Source of the DNA: Stenotrophomonas maltophilia
GTDB lineage: Bacteria > Pseudomonadota > Gammaproteobacteria > Xanthomonadales > Xanthomonadaceae
NCBI RefSeq assembly: GCF_006974125.1
Contig: NZ_CP037858.1
Location: 3,224,001 to 3,288,000, forward strand
DNA length: 64,000 bases
Direction of reading: 5' to 3'
Numbering within the stretch: position 1 is the stretch's first letter; every line of letters starts with the position of its first letter. The translations under genes were made by a program, and so were the position numbers. This document shows positions 1 through 8,465 of this stretch, piece by piece. The notes below the pieces were generated by a model. That model did not search any database. It worked only from the letters and a program-made list of their open reading frames with translations, and was not told the origin of the DNA.

Positions 1-404
1 ATCAGGGAGGCGCCGGGGGGCCAAAGCAGGAACGATGAAATCAGAGTTTGCGTATCAAACGCCGAGTTGGTGACTGGATTGCGCGCTACCCAGAATGCGC
101 TCCAGGCTGCAATGCCTGCGCTCAACAGCCAGTAGATCGGCAGCACACGCCACGCCCGGCGGCTAAGGAACTGTAGTGATGCGCTTGGACTCTGGTATCG
201 ACCGGCAGCGATGACGGTCATTACGAAACCGGAAATGACGAAGAACAGATCGACGCCGCTGTATCCAAAGCGAATCCAGGAGGGGAGTAGCGAGTTGCTT
301 GCTCCAGCCGCTGCTTCAAAGCCCTTCAGATGAAACAGCACGACGGCCAGCGCCGCAATGCCGCGAAGTACCTGAATCGATGCGAAGGATTCAATTCCGT
401 TCAT
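1..404 (-). CDS. Acyltransferase family 3 (OafA/YrhL-like) protein, partial
   Basis: N-terminal part of a polytopic membrane acyltransferase; the gene runs leftward off the window, leaving about 134 residues. The protein begins MNGIESFASIQVLRGIAAL, and the LRGIAALAVVLFH stretch is the hallmark of the acyltransferase-3 family, where the conserved histidine of the first membrane segment follows the R-G motif. Next come G-Y-S-G-V-D-L-F-F-V-I-S-G-F, the second family signature, and a second membrane helix. Family members O-acetylate lipopolysaccharide, exopolysaccharide or other envelope sugars at the inner membrane. The substrate cannot be told from this fragment. Neither neighbour suggests a shared pathway. 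Confidence 0.9.
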   Translation of the reverse strand, partial: MNGIESFASIQVLRGIAALAVVLFHLKGFEAAAGASNSLLPSWIRFGYSGVDLFFVISGFVMTVIAAGRYQSPSASLQFLSRRAWRVLPIYWLLSAGIAAWSAFWVARNPVTNSAFDTQTLISSFLLWPPGASL

Positions 405-488
405 TCCCTGAACCGTGTCGACCTGCTCCTGCGGAGAAGACTACAACAGGTCAGGGGTGCGGAAGACCTTCAAGGCAAATGGACAGGC

Positions 489-1166
489 TCAGACTTCGCT
501 CCAGCGCCGCAGCAGGTTGTGGTACACGCCGGTCAGCTGCAGCACCGCTTCGGCGTCGCCACCGGTCTGCCGCAGGCGTTCGATCGAGCCGTCCATCTCC
601 CACAGCAGGCGCCGCTGCACGTCGTCGCGGATCATGCTCTGCACCCAGAAGAACGAGGCCACGCGCGCGCCGCGGGTGACCGGATTGACCTTGTGCAGGC
701 TGCTGGACGGGTACACGATCAGGTCGCCAGCGGGCAGCTTCACTTCGTGTTCGCCGTAGGTGTCGCTGATGATCAGCTCGCCGCCCTCGTACTCGTCCGG
801 ATCGGACAGGAACAGGGTGCAGGAGATGTCCGAGCGCAGCTGCTCGCCGTTGGCCAGGTTCATCACCGCGCCGTCGACATGGAAACCGTAGGTGCCGCCA
901 CCGCTGTAGCGGTTGAAGCGTGGCGGCAGGTACTTCAGCGGCAGCGCCGCGCTGAAGAACAGCGGGTGCCGGGCCAGCGCAACGAGGATGGTCTCACCCA
1001 GTTCGCGGCGCAACGGCGATGCCTCGGGCAGCTGCTGGTTGTGCTTGGCCTGCGCCCCCAGATGGCCGACGGTTTCGCGGCCATCGGTCCAATCGGCGGC
1101 ATCCAGGCGACGTCGGAATGCGGCCACCTGCTCGGCGCTGAGAATGTCGGGGATGTGCAGCAGCAT
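489..1166 (-). CDS. piuC: PKHD-type Fe(II)/2-oxoglutarate hydroxylase (PiuC/YbiX family)
   Basis: Cytoplasmic Fe(II)- and 2-oxoglutarate-dependent dioxygenase of 225 residues, the usual PiuC/YbiX length. The iron triad is visible: H96 and D98 in GFHVDG and H158 in [13 protein letters not shown], with an arginine (R165 or R168) placed to hold 2-oxoglutarate. Members are typically iron-repressed and encoded beside catecholate siderophore receptors, as here. Their in vivo substrate is not firmly known. The gene lies 10 bp after the Sel1 gene on the same strand, so the two are probably cotranscribed. Family assignment is firm; a role tied to siderophore uptake is inferred from context. Confidence 0.92.
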   Translation of the reverse strand: MLLHIPDILSAEQVAAFRRRLDAADWTDGRETVGHLGAQAKHNQQLPEASPLRRELGETILVALARHPLFFSAALPLKYLPPRFNRYSGGGTYGFHVDGAVMNLANGEQLRSDISCTLFLSDPDEYEGGELIISDTYGEHEVKLPAGDLIVYPSSSLHKVNPVTRGARVASFFWVQSMIRDDVQRRLLWEMDGSIERLRQTGGDAEAVLQLTGVYHNLLRRWSEV

Positions 1167-1176
1167 GTAGGACTCC

Positions 1177-1896
1177 TCAGGGGGACGGCGGTGCGACCAG
1201 GGCGCGCACCTGCGGATGTGGGGACGCCGCCAGTTCCGGCACGATGTGCGCCATGAACGCCGGGCTGCCGTGGGCCAACGCCAGTTGCAGCCAGTGCACC
1301 GCCTGCTCGATCTGGCCGTCCTGCAGCAGGATCGATGCGTAGTTGGCCTGGCCGCGGAAATCGCCGGTCTCGGCGGCGCGCCGGTACCAGTCCAGCGCGG
1401 CCTGCGGATCGCGCCCGATCTCCAGGCCGTCCTCGAGATGGCGGGCCAGCAGGTTCATCGATTTGGCGTGGCCCAGGTGCGCGGCGCGGGTGTACAGCGC
1501 CAGCGCCTGCGCGCGGTCCTGTGGTACACCGCGGCCGGTGGCCAGCAGGTTGGCCAGGTTGTACAGGCCCCAGTCCAGGCCGGTATCGGCCGCGCGCCGG
1601 TACCACACCGCCGCCAGCGTCGGGTCGGCGACGGTGCCCTGGCCCAGCTCATGGCAGCGGCCGAGCATGTTCATCGCCATCGGTGCGCCGTTGTTGGCGG
1701 CGGTTTCGTACCAGAGTAGCGCGGCAGAGGCATCCTGCGCGGTGCCTTTGCCTTCCATGTGCATCTGCGCGAGCAGCAGTTGTGCATCGACCTGGCCGGC
1801 CTGCGCGGCATCGCGGATGTGCGCGAACGCGGCAGGCGGGTCGTGCTGCAGCAGCGCGGCCAGGGCGTCGCTGTCGATGGGAGTGCGGTTGGCCAT
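1177..1896 (-). CDS. Sel1-like repeat (TPR-type) protein
   Basis: Protein of 239 residues built of consecutive Sel1-like repeats (AxxWYxxAAxxGxxxAxxxLGxxYxxG pattern): [50 protein letters not shown] and [16 protein letters not shown] are visible at 36-residue spacing. There is no signal peptide, so it is probably a cytoplasmic protein-protein interaction scaffold. It lies between the Fiu-type receptor gene (separated by a terminator hairpin) and the PiuC-type hydroxylase gene. Some terminator readthrough may let all three respond to iron. No enzymatic role can be stated. Confidence 0.85.
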   Translation of the reverse strand: MANRTPIDSDALAALLQHDPPAAFAHIRDAAQAGQVDAQLLLAQMHMEGKGTAQDASAALLWYETAANNGAPMAMNMLGRCHELGQGTVADPTLAAVWYRRAADTGLDWGLYNLANLLATGRGVPQDRAQALALYTRAAHLGHAKSMNLLARHLEDGLEIGRDPQAALDWYRRAAETGDFRGQANYASILLQDGQIEQAVHWLQLALAHGSPAFMAHIVPELAASPHPQVRALVAPPSP

Positions 1897-1917
1897 GCAG
1901 TGAGTATCGCCGGAAAC

Positions 1918-1947
1918 AAAAACGGCGGCAGGAGACCCTGCCGCCGT
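1918..1947 (-). terminator. Rho-independent terminator after fiu
   Basis: On the minus strand, an 11-bp perfect G+C-rich stem (plus-strand arms 1922-1932 and 1937-1947, loop AGAC) is followed by a run of T (AAAAA at 1918-1922 on the plus strand). It lies directly after the receptor stop codon at 1965 and before the Sel1 gene. Confidence 0.8.
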
Positions 1948-1964
1948 GGTGGAGCGGAGCTACA

Positions 1965-4253
1965 TCAGAACTTCACGTTCAGTGCCAGGGTGGCCGAGCG
2001 ACCCGGGGCGATGCTCGCGTAGTGCGAGGCATAGGCCTTGGTGAAGTAGGTCTTGTCGGTCAGGTTCTGCACGTTCAGCTGCAGGCTGATGTTGTCCTGG
2101 ATTGCGTAGCTGGCCATCGCGTCGAAGCGGGTGTAGCTGGCGATCCACTTGGTGTTGGCGACATCACCGTACTGCTTGTCCGAGTAGAACGCACCGGCGC
2201 CGACGGTCAGGCCGATCGGGAAGCGGTAGGTGGTCCACAGGTTGGCACTGTGCTTGGCGGTGTTCGGGAACACGTTGCCGTTGTTCGGCGACGGCACGTA
2301 GACGTTGGACGGGCAGGTGCGGCCCGACACGGCGCAGACGAAGCCGTTGTCCTTCAGTTCCGAATCCAGGTAGGTGTAGCCGCCATACAGGCTCCAGGCA
2401 TCGGTCAACTGGCCATTGAAGCCCAGTTCGAAGCCGTTGATTTCCTTCTTGCCGGCATTCTGGCTGGTGCCGTTGTCGATGGTCACACGTGCGTTGTTCA
2501 TCACGGTGTGGAAGATCGCGGCGGTCAGGTTCAGGCGGTTGTCGAGCAGGTCCCACTTGGTACCCAGTTCGAGGTTCTTGGTGTCCTGCGGCTTGAGGTC
2601 GGCCACGGCGGCGCTCAGGCCGTCCGAACCGTCACCACCGTCCATGCCCGGCGGGGTCGAGGAGGTGCCCCACGACAGGTAGATGCTGCCATTGGCGGCC
2701 GGCTTGAATACCGCGCCGGCCTGGTAGTTCAGGAAGTCGTTGTCATTGCGCACGCGGGTCGGTGCCGCGCCCGCCACCGGGGTGGTCAGGGTGGTGCTGT
2801 AATCGTCGTAGCGCAGGCCAACGTTGAAGCTCCACTGCGCGGTGAGCTCGATGGTGTCGAACAGATACGCGGACGTGGTCTTGGTGCGCTGCTCGACGTC
2901 CAGCGCCTTGTCGCTGCGGTACACCGAGTGGGTAGCCGCCCACGGATCGTTCGGGTTCGGGTTGGCGAAGCTGGTGCAGTTGTAGCCGGTGGCCGCACCG
3001 GTGGTCGGGCACTTGCTGTTGCCGGTCAGCGGGTTGCTGGTGCCCGGGGTCATCAGATAGCTGCCGCGGGTCATCTTCTCGTCGCTGTACTCCACGCCCG
3101 CGCTGTAGCTGTGCTTGAGCGCGCCGGTCTGGAAGGCGCCGGTCAGGCCCAGCTGGTCGGCGAAGCTCTTGACGTCAACGGCGCGGGTGTTGGTACGGCG
3201 CCACAAGGTGCCGTAGTTGTTCGGGTTGCCCTGGCTGTCGTCCGGCTGGGTCCACAGGTAATCGTTGCTGGTGTTGCCCAGGCGGGCGATGTTGCGCAGC
3301 TTGTGGCCGCCGAAGTCGTAGCTGGCGTCCAGGGTGCTGATGTCGGCGCGGGTGCGCTGGAAATCACGATCGACCAGGCCGTAGTAGTTGTTGCGGTCCG
3401 GCACCATCGGGCGGCCATCGACCCACTTCGAGGCCGGCGCACCGTTCGGGTTGCCGTACGGGAAGCCACCCGCGTCCGGCAGGTCATCGCTCTGCATGTG
3501 GTAATGGCTGGCGATCAGCTGCGCCGGGCCGTTCAGGCCGAATGCGATGGACGGCGCGATGCCCCAGCGGCTGACGTTGGCCGCATCACGGCCGGCGATG
3601 TCCGATTCGTGCTTCATCAGGTTCAGGCGGGCGGCGATGCCATCGCCCAGCACGTAGTTGGCGTCCACGGTGCCGCGGGCGTAGCTGTCGGTGCCGATGC
3701 CCATGCTGGCGCTGGTCTCGTTCTTCAGCTTCGGCGTCTTGCTCACCAGGTTCAGGCTGCCACCACCGGAGTCACGGCCGCCGTAGGCCGAGCTCGGGCC
3801 CTTGACCACTTCCACCTGCTCCAGGTCGAAGATTTCGCGGGTCTGCGAACCGACGTCGCGCAGGCCGTCGACGAACACGTTGCTCTGCGAATCGAAGCCA
3901 CGGATGAACGGGCGATCGCCGGTCGGGTTGCCGCCTTCGCCGGCACCGAAGGTGATGCCCGGCACCATGCGCAGCGCATCCTGCAGGTTGGTCGCGCCGG
4001 TCTCGGTGATCAGCTTCTCAGACACGATCGAGACCGACTTCGGGGTGTCCAGAAGTTCAGCGGTGAACTTCGGCGAGGACGGATTGAACCAGCTGCCGCG
4101 CACCTGCACTTTGTCCAGGTCAGTGGCCTTGCTGGTGCCGGAGGCGGCGCCGTCGGCGGCCTGTGCGGCCAGCGGTGCGAAGCCGGCGGCCAGGGTGGCC
4201 GAGGCGAGCAGGGAAACGCGCGGGGCGTACTTGCGGGTCTTGATGTGGGTCAT
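1965..4253 (-). CDS. fiu: TonB-dependent catecholate siderophore receptor, Fiu type
   Basis: Outer-membrane receptor of 762 residues, almost exactly the length of E. coli Fiu, for catecholate ferri-siderophores and their breakdown products. After a signal peptide ending near AAQAADG come a plug domain (VQVRGSWF, LLDTPKSVSIV, LQDALRMVPGITFGAGEGG, RPFIRGFDS) and a 22-strand barrel ending in the canonical C-terminal phenylalanine (ALNVKF). The frame is open for 44 codons further upstream, but that stretch has no signal-peptide character; the ATG at 4253 directly precedes a good signal sequence (MTHIKTRKYAPRVSLLAS). A Fur-like box lies upstream of the preceding small gene. In S. maltophilia and Pseudomonas, receptors of this type also admit siderophore-conjugated beta-lactams. 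Confidence 0.93.
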   Translation of the reverse strand: MTHIKTRKYAPRVSLLASATLAAGFAPLAAQAADGAASGTSKATDLDKVQVRGSWFNPSSPKFTAELLDTPKSVSIVSEKLITETGATNLQDALRMVPGITFGAGEGGNPTGDRPFIRGFDSQSNVFVDGLRDVGSQTREIFDLEQVEVVKGPSSAYGGRDSGGGSLNLVSKTPKLKNETSASMGIGTDSYARGTVDANYVLGDGIAARLNLMKHESDIAGRDAANVSRWGIAPSIAFGLNGPAQLIASHYHMQSDDLPDAGGFPYGNPNGAPASKWVDGRPMVPDRNNYYGLVDRDFQRTRADISTLDASYDFGGHKLRNIARLGNTSNDYLWTQPDDSQGNPNNYGTLWRRTNTRAVDVKSFADQLGLTGAFQTGALKHSYSAGVEYSDEKMTRGSYLMTPGTSNPLTGNSKCPTTGAATGYNCTSFANPNPNDPWAATHSVYRSDKALDVEQRTKTTSAYLFDTIELTAQWSFNVGLRYDDYSTTLTTPVAGAAPTRVRNDNDFLNYQAGAVFKPAANGSIYLSWGTSSTPPGMDGGDGSDGLSAAVADLKPQDTKNLELGTKWDLLDNRLNLTAAIFHTVMNNARVTIDNGTSQNAGKKEINGFELGFNGQLTDAWSLYGGYTYLDSELKDNGFVCAVSGRTCPSNVYVPSPNNGNVFPNTAKHSANLWTTYRFPIGLTVGAGAFYSDKQYGDVANTKWIASYTRFDAMASYAIQDNISLQLNVQNLTDKTYFTKAYASHYASIAPGRSATLALNVKF

Positions 4254-4400
4254 GGTCTGGGTGGCGGTGGCTTGGATCGGGAAAGGGTGCGGGCCGGCAC
4301 GCAGGCGTGGCGGCAGGCAGGAGGCGGGTGCTGTAGAGCCGAGCCGATGCTCGGCTGGCCCGAAACGCAATGAGGCGCACGGCAAAGGCCGCAGGGCGCC

Positions 4401-4805
4401 TCAGCTGGCGTGCGGTGCGGGCGGTGCGTGGCCGGGGTTCAACCGCAGTGCGGGATCGTGCAGCTGCCAGCGCAGGGCGTCGGAGCGCCACAACGGGATG
4501 TGTGCGACCAGGGTGGCACGCGCGGGGGCCAGGCCGGTGCAGGGTGTACTGCCCTCGCCATCAAGCGGTGGCTCGGGGGCAGGGGCGGCGTGTTGCGGGC
4601 ATTCGTCGGCCGGCGTTTCCGGCAGCGGCATGGTCTGCAGCAGATCATCCGCGTGTGCCTGCCAGCCATGTGCGGCCGGATCGCTGGCACGCCCCTCGTG
4701 CAGCGCCGACCAGCCCAGCAGCAGCGTCAGCAGCACGGCCACAAGCAGCGGCCACCCCTGGCGGGCAAGCTGGCACAGCGTGGCGGTGGGCGCGGGCGAA
4801 GCCAT
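4401..4805 (-). CDS. Small proline-rich membrane-anchored protein upstream of fiu
   Basis: Unrecognised protein of 134 residues. It has one N-terminal hydrophobic helix (about residues 18-32, WPLLVAVLLTLLLGWSAL) followed by a periplasmic-looking region rich in Ala, Pro and His, with CPQH and a second Cys. It begins just inside the Fur-like box and runs into fiu in the same direction with a gap of about 150 bp. By position it should be the first gene transcribed under iron limitation. It could be an accessory of iron uptake; the sequence alone does not show this. Confidence 0.6.
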   Translation of the reverse strand: MASPAPTATLCQLARQGWPLLVAVLLTLLLGWSALHEGRASDPAAHGWQAHADDLLQTMPLPETPADECPQHAAPAPEPPLDGEGSTPCTGLAPARATLVAHIPLWRSDALRWQLHDPALRLNPGHAPPAPHAS

Positions 4806-4854
4806 GGCGCAGGAGCGGAGTCGTTACGAAGATGTTACGTAGAATAACATCAAC

Positions 4855-4873
4855 GATAATGATTCGCATGTAC
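4855..4873 (-). promoter_or_regulatory. Candidate Fur box for the fiu locus
   Basis: GATAATGATTCGCATGTAC matches 13 of 19 positions of the classical Fur consensus, with a perfect left half (GATAATGAT). It lies 50 bp upstream of the first gene of the leftward siderophore-receptor locus, in an AT-rich patch of otherwise GC-rich DNA. Iron-responsive repression is inferred. Confidence 0.6.
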
Positions 4874-4979
4874 GGGGTATGGTGGGCCGCCGGGGCGGCC
4901 TTGGAGCGCCCTGGGAAGGCCCTTGTGGGCCTCCTGTGGGTCCACCCCACAGGTGGATGCCCTTGTTCAAGGCGCGGCT

Positions 4980-5312
4980 TTAGTCTCGGTCGTCGCGGGT
5001 CCAGACCGCGTCGTGCTCCCGCTTTACCGGGAACTTGGGCACCGGGGTATAGGCCGGGGCGCACAGGGCGCGGCCATCGCGCACGTCGAAGCGCGCGCCG
5101 TGCAGCACGCACTCCACGCTGCCTTCGGTGGTGTTGAACTCGCCCGAGGACAGCTCGAACTCTTCATGCGTGCACTGGTCTTCCAGTGCGTACAGCTCGC
5201 CGTCGAGGTTGAACACCACGATCGGCGTGCCGGTCACTTCGTCGAACACGCTCTTCATTTCGCCCGGCAGCAGCTCGTTGCCGGCACAGACAAAGGTCCA
5301 GGCCTCGCTCAC
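4980..5312 (-). CDS. Rieske [2Fe-2S] ferredoxin, SUF-operon associated
   Basis: Small soluble Rieske-type ferredoxin (110 residues) of the non-haem oxygenase ferredoxin class. The cluster ligands are C47-T-H49 and C68-V-L-H71. The start is GTG at 5312, overlapping the stop codon of the upstream GNAT gene (GTGA), which implies translational coupling. A longer open frame upstream has no family resemblance and lies over the GNAT gene. It closes the SUF operon, so it may be a client or electron donor of the cluster-assembly machinery. The oxygenase partner, if any, is not in this window. Confidence 0.9.
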   Translation of the reverse strand: MSEAWTFVCAGNELLPGEMKSVFDEVTGTPIVVFNLDGELYALEDQCTHEEFELSSGEFNTTEGSVECVLHGARFDVRDGRALCAPAYTPVPKFPVKREHDAVWTRDDRD

Positions 5313-5848
5313 GCGGCGGCTCCGGCCAGCGGCTTTTCCAGGATCTCGAAGCGCAGGTCGTCGCGCTTGGGGATGCCGAAGCGTTCGTCGCCATACGGGA
5401 ACGGCTTCTTGATGCCGGTACGGCTGTAGCCGCGACGCTCGTAGAAGGCGATCAGTTCGTCGCGCACGTCGATGACGGTCATCTGCATCACCGGCACGTT
5501 CCATTCGCGCGCGGCGTGCGCTTCGGCGGCATCCATCAGCTGCTTGCCGACGCCACCGCCCTGCTGGGCCGGGTCGACCGAGAACATGCCGAAGTAGCCC
5601 TTGCCGTCGACATCGGCGACGTGGGCGCAGGCCACCAGTTGGCCCTCGCGTTCGGCCAGCAGGATGGTGGAGCGCGGGCGGTCGAGGTCGCCCTGGATGC
5701 CTTCGGCGTCGATGCGGGCACCGTCCAGCAGGTCGGCTTCGGTGGTCCAGCCGACGCGGCTGGCGTCGCCGCGGTAGGCCGAGGTGACCAGGGTGATCAG
5801 GGCGGGGATGTCGGCCGACGTGGCGGCGCGGTAGGTCAGGGTGCTCAT
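5309..5848 (-). CDS. GNAT-family N-acetyltransferase
   Basis: Acetyl-CoA-dependent N-acetyltransferase of 179 residues with the GNAT core: YRAATSADIPALITLV at the N terminus, the acetyl-CoA binding loop in motif A (FSVDPAQQGGGVGKQLM, a Q/R-x-x-G-x-G/A pattern) and the beta5-alpha4 end FYERRGYSRTGIKKPF. The substrate is unknown. It follows sufS after about 100 bp that contain a 19-bp perfect palindrome, and it overlaps the Rieske gene by 4 bp. Confidence 0.9.
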   Translation of the reverse strand: MSTLTYRAATSADIPALITLVTSAYRGDASRVGWTTEADLLDGARIDAEGIQGDLDRPRSTILLAEREGQLVACAHVADVDGKGYFGMFSVDPAQQGGGVGKQLMDAAEAHAAREWNVPVMQMTVIDVRDELIAFYERRGYSRTGIKKPFPYGDERFGIPKRDDLRFEILEKPLAGAAA

Positions 5849-5897
5849 CGGCCCATTCTAGGTGGGCCGTGGGCGGGCGCAAATGGGGGAGCGGCGT

Positions 5898-5938
5898 GGG
5901 GTCAGAGCCCTTTCGCTGGGCGAAAGGGCTCTGACCCC
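5898..5938. repeat. Perfect 19-bp palindrome of the GGGGTCAGAGCCC family
   Basis: Arms 5898-5916 and 5920-5938 are exact inverted copies around the loop TGG. The outer sequence GGGGTCAGAGCCC is a dispersed motif I recognise from Stenotrophomonas and Xanthomonas genomes. It sits between sufS and the GNAT gene on the operon's transcript, where it would fold into a strong hairpin without a U-tract. Confidence 0.8.
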
Positions 5939-5949
5939 GTCTGCCGGGC

Positions 5950-7206
5950 TCAGCCCAGCAGCTTGCGTACCTTGGTCAGCGCGGTCATGAAGCGCTCGAT
6001 CTCGGCGTGGGTGTTGTAGAACGCCAGCGAGGCACGGCAGGTGGCCGCCACACCGAAGTACTGCAGCAGCGGGTGCGCGCAGTGCTGGCCCGATCGTACG
6101 GCCACGCCTTCCAGGTCGAGCAGGGTGGCCAGATCGTGGGCATGCGCGCCATCGATCAGGAACGAGACCACGGCGGCCTTCTCCGGCGCTTCGCCGATGA
6201 TGCGCAGGCCGTCAACGCGGCGCAGCTCTTCGGTGAAGTGCGCCAGCAGTTCGGCCTCGCGTGCTTCCACGTTCTCCTGGCCAAGCTGCTGCAGGTAGTC
6301 GGCAGCCACGCCCAGGCCGATGAAGCCGGCGATGTTCGGGGTGCCGGCTTCGAACTTGTGCGGGGCATCGTTGAATACGGTGCCGTCGAAGCTGACTTCC
6401 TTGATCATCTCGCCGCCACCGAGGAACGGCGGCATCGCATCAAGGTGCTCGCGGCGCGCCCACAATGCGCCGGTGCCGGTCGGGCCACACATCTTGTGGC
6501 CGGTGATGGCGTAGAAGTCGCAGCCGATCGCGGCCACGTCGACCTTGCGGTGCGGCACTGCCTGCGAGCCGTCGACCACGGTGATGATGCCGCGCTTGCG
6601 CGCTTCACGGCAGATTTCGCGCACCGGGTTGACAGTGCCTAGCACGTTGGACACGTGGGTGACCGCCAGCAGCTTGACCTCGGGGGTCATGGCAGCACGC
6701 AGTGCATCCAGGTCCAGCGCCCCATCTGGAGTGATCTCGGCCACACGGATGGTGGCGCCGGTACGCTGGGCGACCAGCTGCCACGGCACGATGTTGGCAT
6801 GGTGTTCCATGCGGGACACCAGGATGACATCGCCGGCCTTCAGCCGCGGCAGCGCCCACGAGTACGCCACCAGGTTGATGGCGAAGGTGGTGCCGCTGCA
6901 CAGCACCAGGTCGCTGGGGCGCACGTTGAGGAAGCGCGCCAGCTTGTTGCGTGCGCCTTCGTAGGCATCGGTGGCTTCGCTGCCCAGTGCATGCACCGCG
7001 CGGCTGACGTTGGCGTTGTAGCGGCGGTAGAACTCGTCCACCGCGCCGATCACCTGCACCGGCTTCTGGCCGGTGTTGGCATTGTCGAAATAGACCAGCG
7101 GCTTGCCGTGCACTTCGCGCATCAGCAGCGGGAAGTCGAGGCGGACGCGGTCCCAGTCGGGGGCACCGCTGGGGGTTTCGATCGGGCGCGGGGTGGACAG
7201 GTTCAT
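5950..7206 (-). CDS. sufS: Cysteine desulfurase SufS
   Basis: PLP-dependent cysteine desulfurase (418 residues) that takes sulfur from L-cysteine as an enzyme persulfide for Fe-S cluster assembly. The PLP lysine is K238 in ITGHKMCGPTG, and the persulfide cysteine is C376 in SGQHCAHPL, the short-loop arrangement of group II (SufS) desulfurases. The gene overlaps sufD by 4 bp (ATGA). No SufE or SufU partner gene lies in this operon, so the sulfur acceptor must be encoded elsewhere. Confidence 0.96.
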   Translation of the reverse strand: MNLSTPRPIETPSGAPDWDRVRLDFPLLMREVHGKPLVYFDNANTGQKPVQVIGAVDEFYRRYNANVSRAVHALGSEATDAYEGARNKLARFLNVRPSDLVLCSGTTFAINLVAYSWALPRLKAGDVILVSRMEHHANIVPWQLVAQRTGATIRVAEITPDGALDLDALRAAMTPEVKLLAVTHVSNVLGTVNPVREICREARKRGIITVVDGSQAVPHRKVDVAAIGCDFYAITGHKMCGPTGTGALWARREHLDAMPPFLGGGEMIKEVSFDGTVFNDAPHKFEAGTPNIAGFIGLGVAADYLQQLGQENVEAREAELLAHFTEELRRVDGLRIIGEAPEKAAVVSFLIDGAHAHDLATLLDLEGVAVRSGQHCAHPLLQYFGVAATCRASLAFYNTHAEIERFMTALTKVRKLLG

Positions 7207-8465
7207 GCCACACCCGCCTCGGCCAGGGCCTTGTCCAAACGGCGTGCCAGCTGCTCGCGCAGGGCGTCCGGCAGGACCTTCAGCGGCTCGTGGCAGAACG
7301 CGGCGCTCAGCAGTGCCTGCGCCTGTGCCTGCGGCAGGCCGCGCGAGCGCAGGTAGAACAGCGCATTGGCATCGAGCTGGCCGACGGTCGCACCGTGCGC
7401 GGCCTTCACTTCATCGGCGTCGATCACCAGCGTCGGCTGGGTGTCGATCTCGGCATCGGCCGACAGCAGCAGGTTCTTGTTGGACAGGTTCGCGTCGGTG
7501 CCGTCGGCGCCTTCGCGGATCTGGATGCCACCATGGAACACCACGCGGCTGCGGTTGGCGGCAACGCCACGCCACAGCAGCTCGCAACTCGTATCGCGTG
7601 CGATGTGGTCGATGCCCAGGCGGGTTTCGACGTGGCGGCGGCCATTGCCAAGCAGCACGCCGTTGGCGGTCAGCTGGGCGTTGTCGCCTTCCAGGCGCAC
7701 GTTCAGTTCATGGCGGCTGAGCGCGGCGCCCAGTTCCAGGTCGACGCGGTGGTACTGCGCGTCACGTGCCAGCACCGCGTCGGTGCGCAGGAAGCTGGTC
7801 TGGCGCGCGCTGCCGGTCTGCACGCGGGCGTGCTTGAGCACGGCATCGCGGGCGACATGGGCGTGCAGCACGGTGTTGTCCAGGTGGGCCGAATCGCCGA
7901 CGCTGAAGCGGTGCTCGACCACACCCAGGCTGGCGCCGGCACGCAGTTCGATCAGGTGGCGGTGGTGCCAGGCCAGGTCGGTCTCGCCGGCGACGCTGGC
8001 GAATACCAGCTGCAGCGGCGCTTCGACCTGCACGCCTTCGTCCACGCGCAGCACTACGCCTTCATCGGCCAGTGCGGCGTTGAGGCGGGCGAAGATCTCC
8101 TCGCTGCGCTCGTAACGGCGGCCAAGGAAACGCACGGCGTCTTCGCCGGATGCCAGTGCGGCCGACAGCGGCTGCAGCTGCACGCCGGCCGGCAGGGCCT
8201 GCACGTCGCTCAGCGCGGCATCCAGGCGGCCGTTGACGAACACCAGGCGCGGTGCCGGGATGTCCTCCAGCAGTGCGGCATCCAGTGCCGGCGGGGTCAG
8301 CGGTGCGGCGGCGAACGCACGGCGCTCCAGCTGGCGCAGCGAGGTGTACTTCCAGGCTTCGTTGCGCGCAGCCGGCAGGCCATCGCGCAGGGCCGCGTCG
8401 AGCACTTCGCGGCGCGCATCGCTGCCGCAGAAGGCCTGGGCCATGGAGTCGAGCAGGGCGCTCAT
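7203..8465 (-). CDS. sufD: Fe-S cluster assembly scaffold subunit SufD
   Basis: SufD (420 residues) of the SufBC2D scaffold. Family landmarks are RNEAWKYTSLRQLERR near the N terminus, the long right-handed beta-helix core and the C-terminal HGATVGQLDANALFYLRSRGL with GLPQAQAQALLSAAFCHEPL. The His in AHGATVG corresponds to the conserved SufD histidine implicated in cluster building. It overlaps sufC by 1 bp and sufS by 4 bp, so the three are translationally coupled. Confidence 0.95.
   Translation of the reverse strand: MSALLDSMAQAFCGSDARREVLDAALRDGLPAARNEAWKYTSLRQLERRAFAAAPLTPPALDAALLEDIPAPRLVFVNGRLDAALSDVQALPAGVQLQPLSAALASGEDAVRFLGRRYERSEEIFARLNAALADEGVVLRVDEGVQVEAPLQLVFASVAGETDLAWHHRHLIELRAGASLGVVEHRFSVGDSAHLDNTVLHAHVARDAVLKHARVQTGSARQTSFLRTDAVLARDAQYHRVDLELGAALSRHELNVRLEGDNAQLTANGVLLGNGRRHVETRLGIDHIARDTSCELLWRGVAANRSRVVFHGGIQIREGADGTDANLSNKNLLLSADAEIDTQPTLVIDADEVKAAHGATVGQLDANALFYLRSRGLPQAQAQALLSAAFCHEPLKVLPDALREQLARRLDKALAEAGVA

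Noticed and set aside
1335..4373. About 1000-codon plus-strand open frame across the Sel1 and fiu genes
   Set aside because: Antisense shadow of the receptor; no ribosome site or signal, and all protein family evidence is on the minus strand.
4254..4385. 44-codon N-terminal extension of fiu
   Set aside because: It would put Pro/Ala/Arg-rich sequence ahead of a normal signal peptide.
3802..4842. Plus-strand frame covering the fiu start and its upstream gene
   Set aside because: Would read through the Fur-like box region in the wrong direction and has no family similarity.
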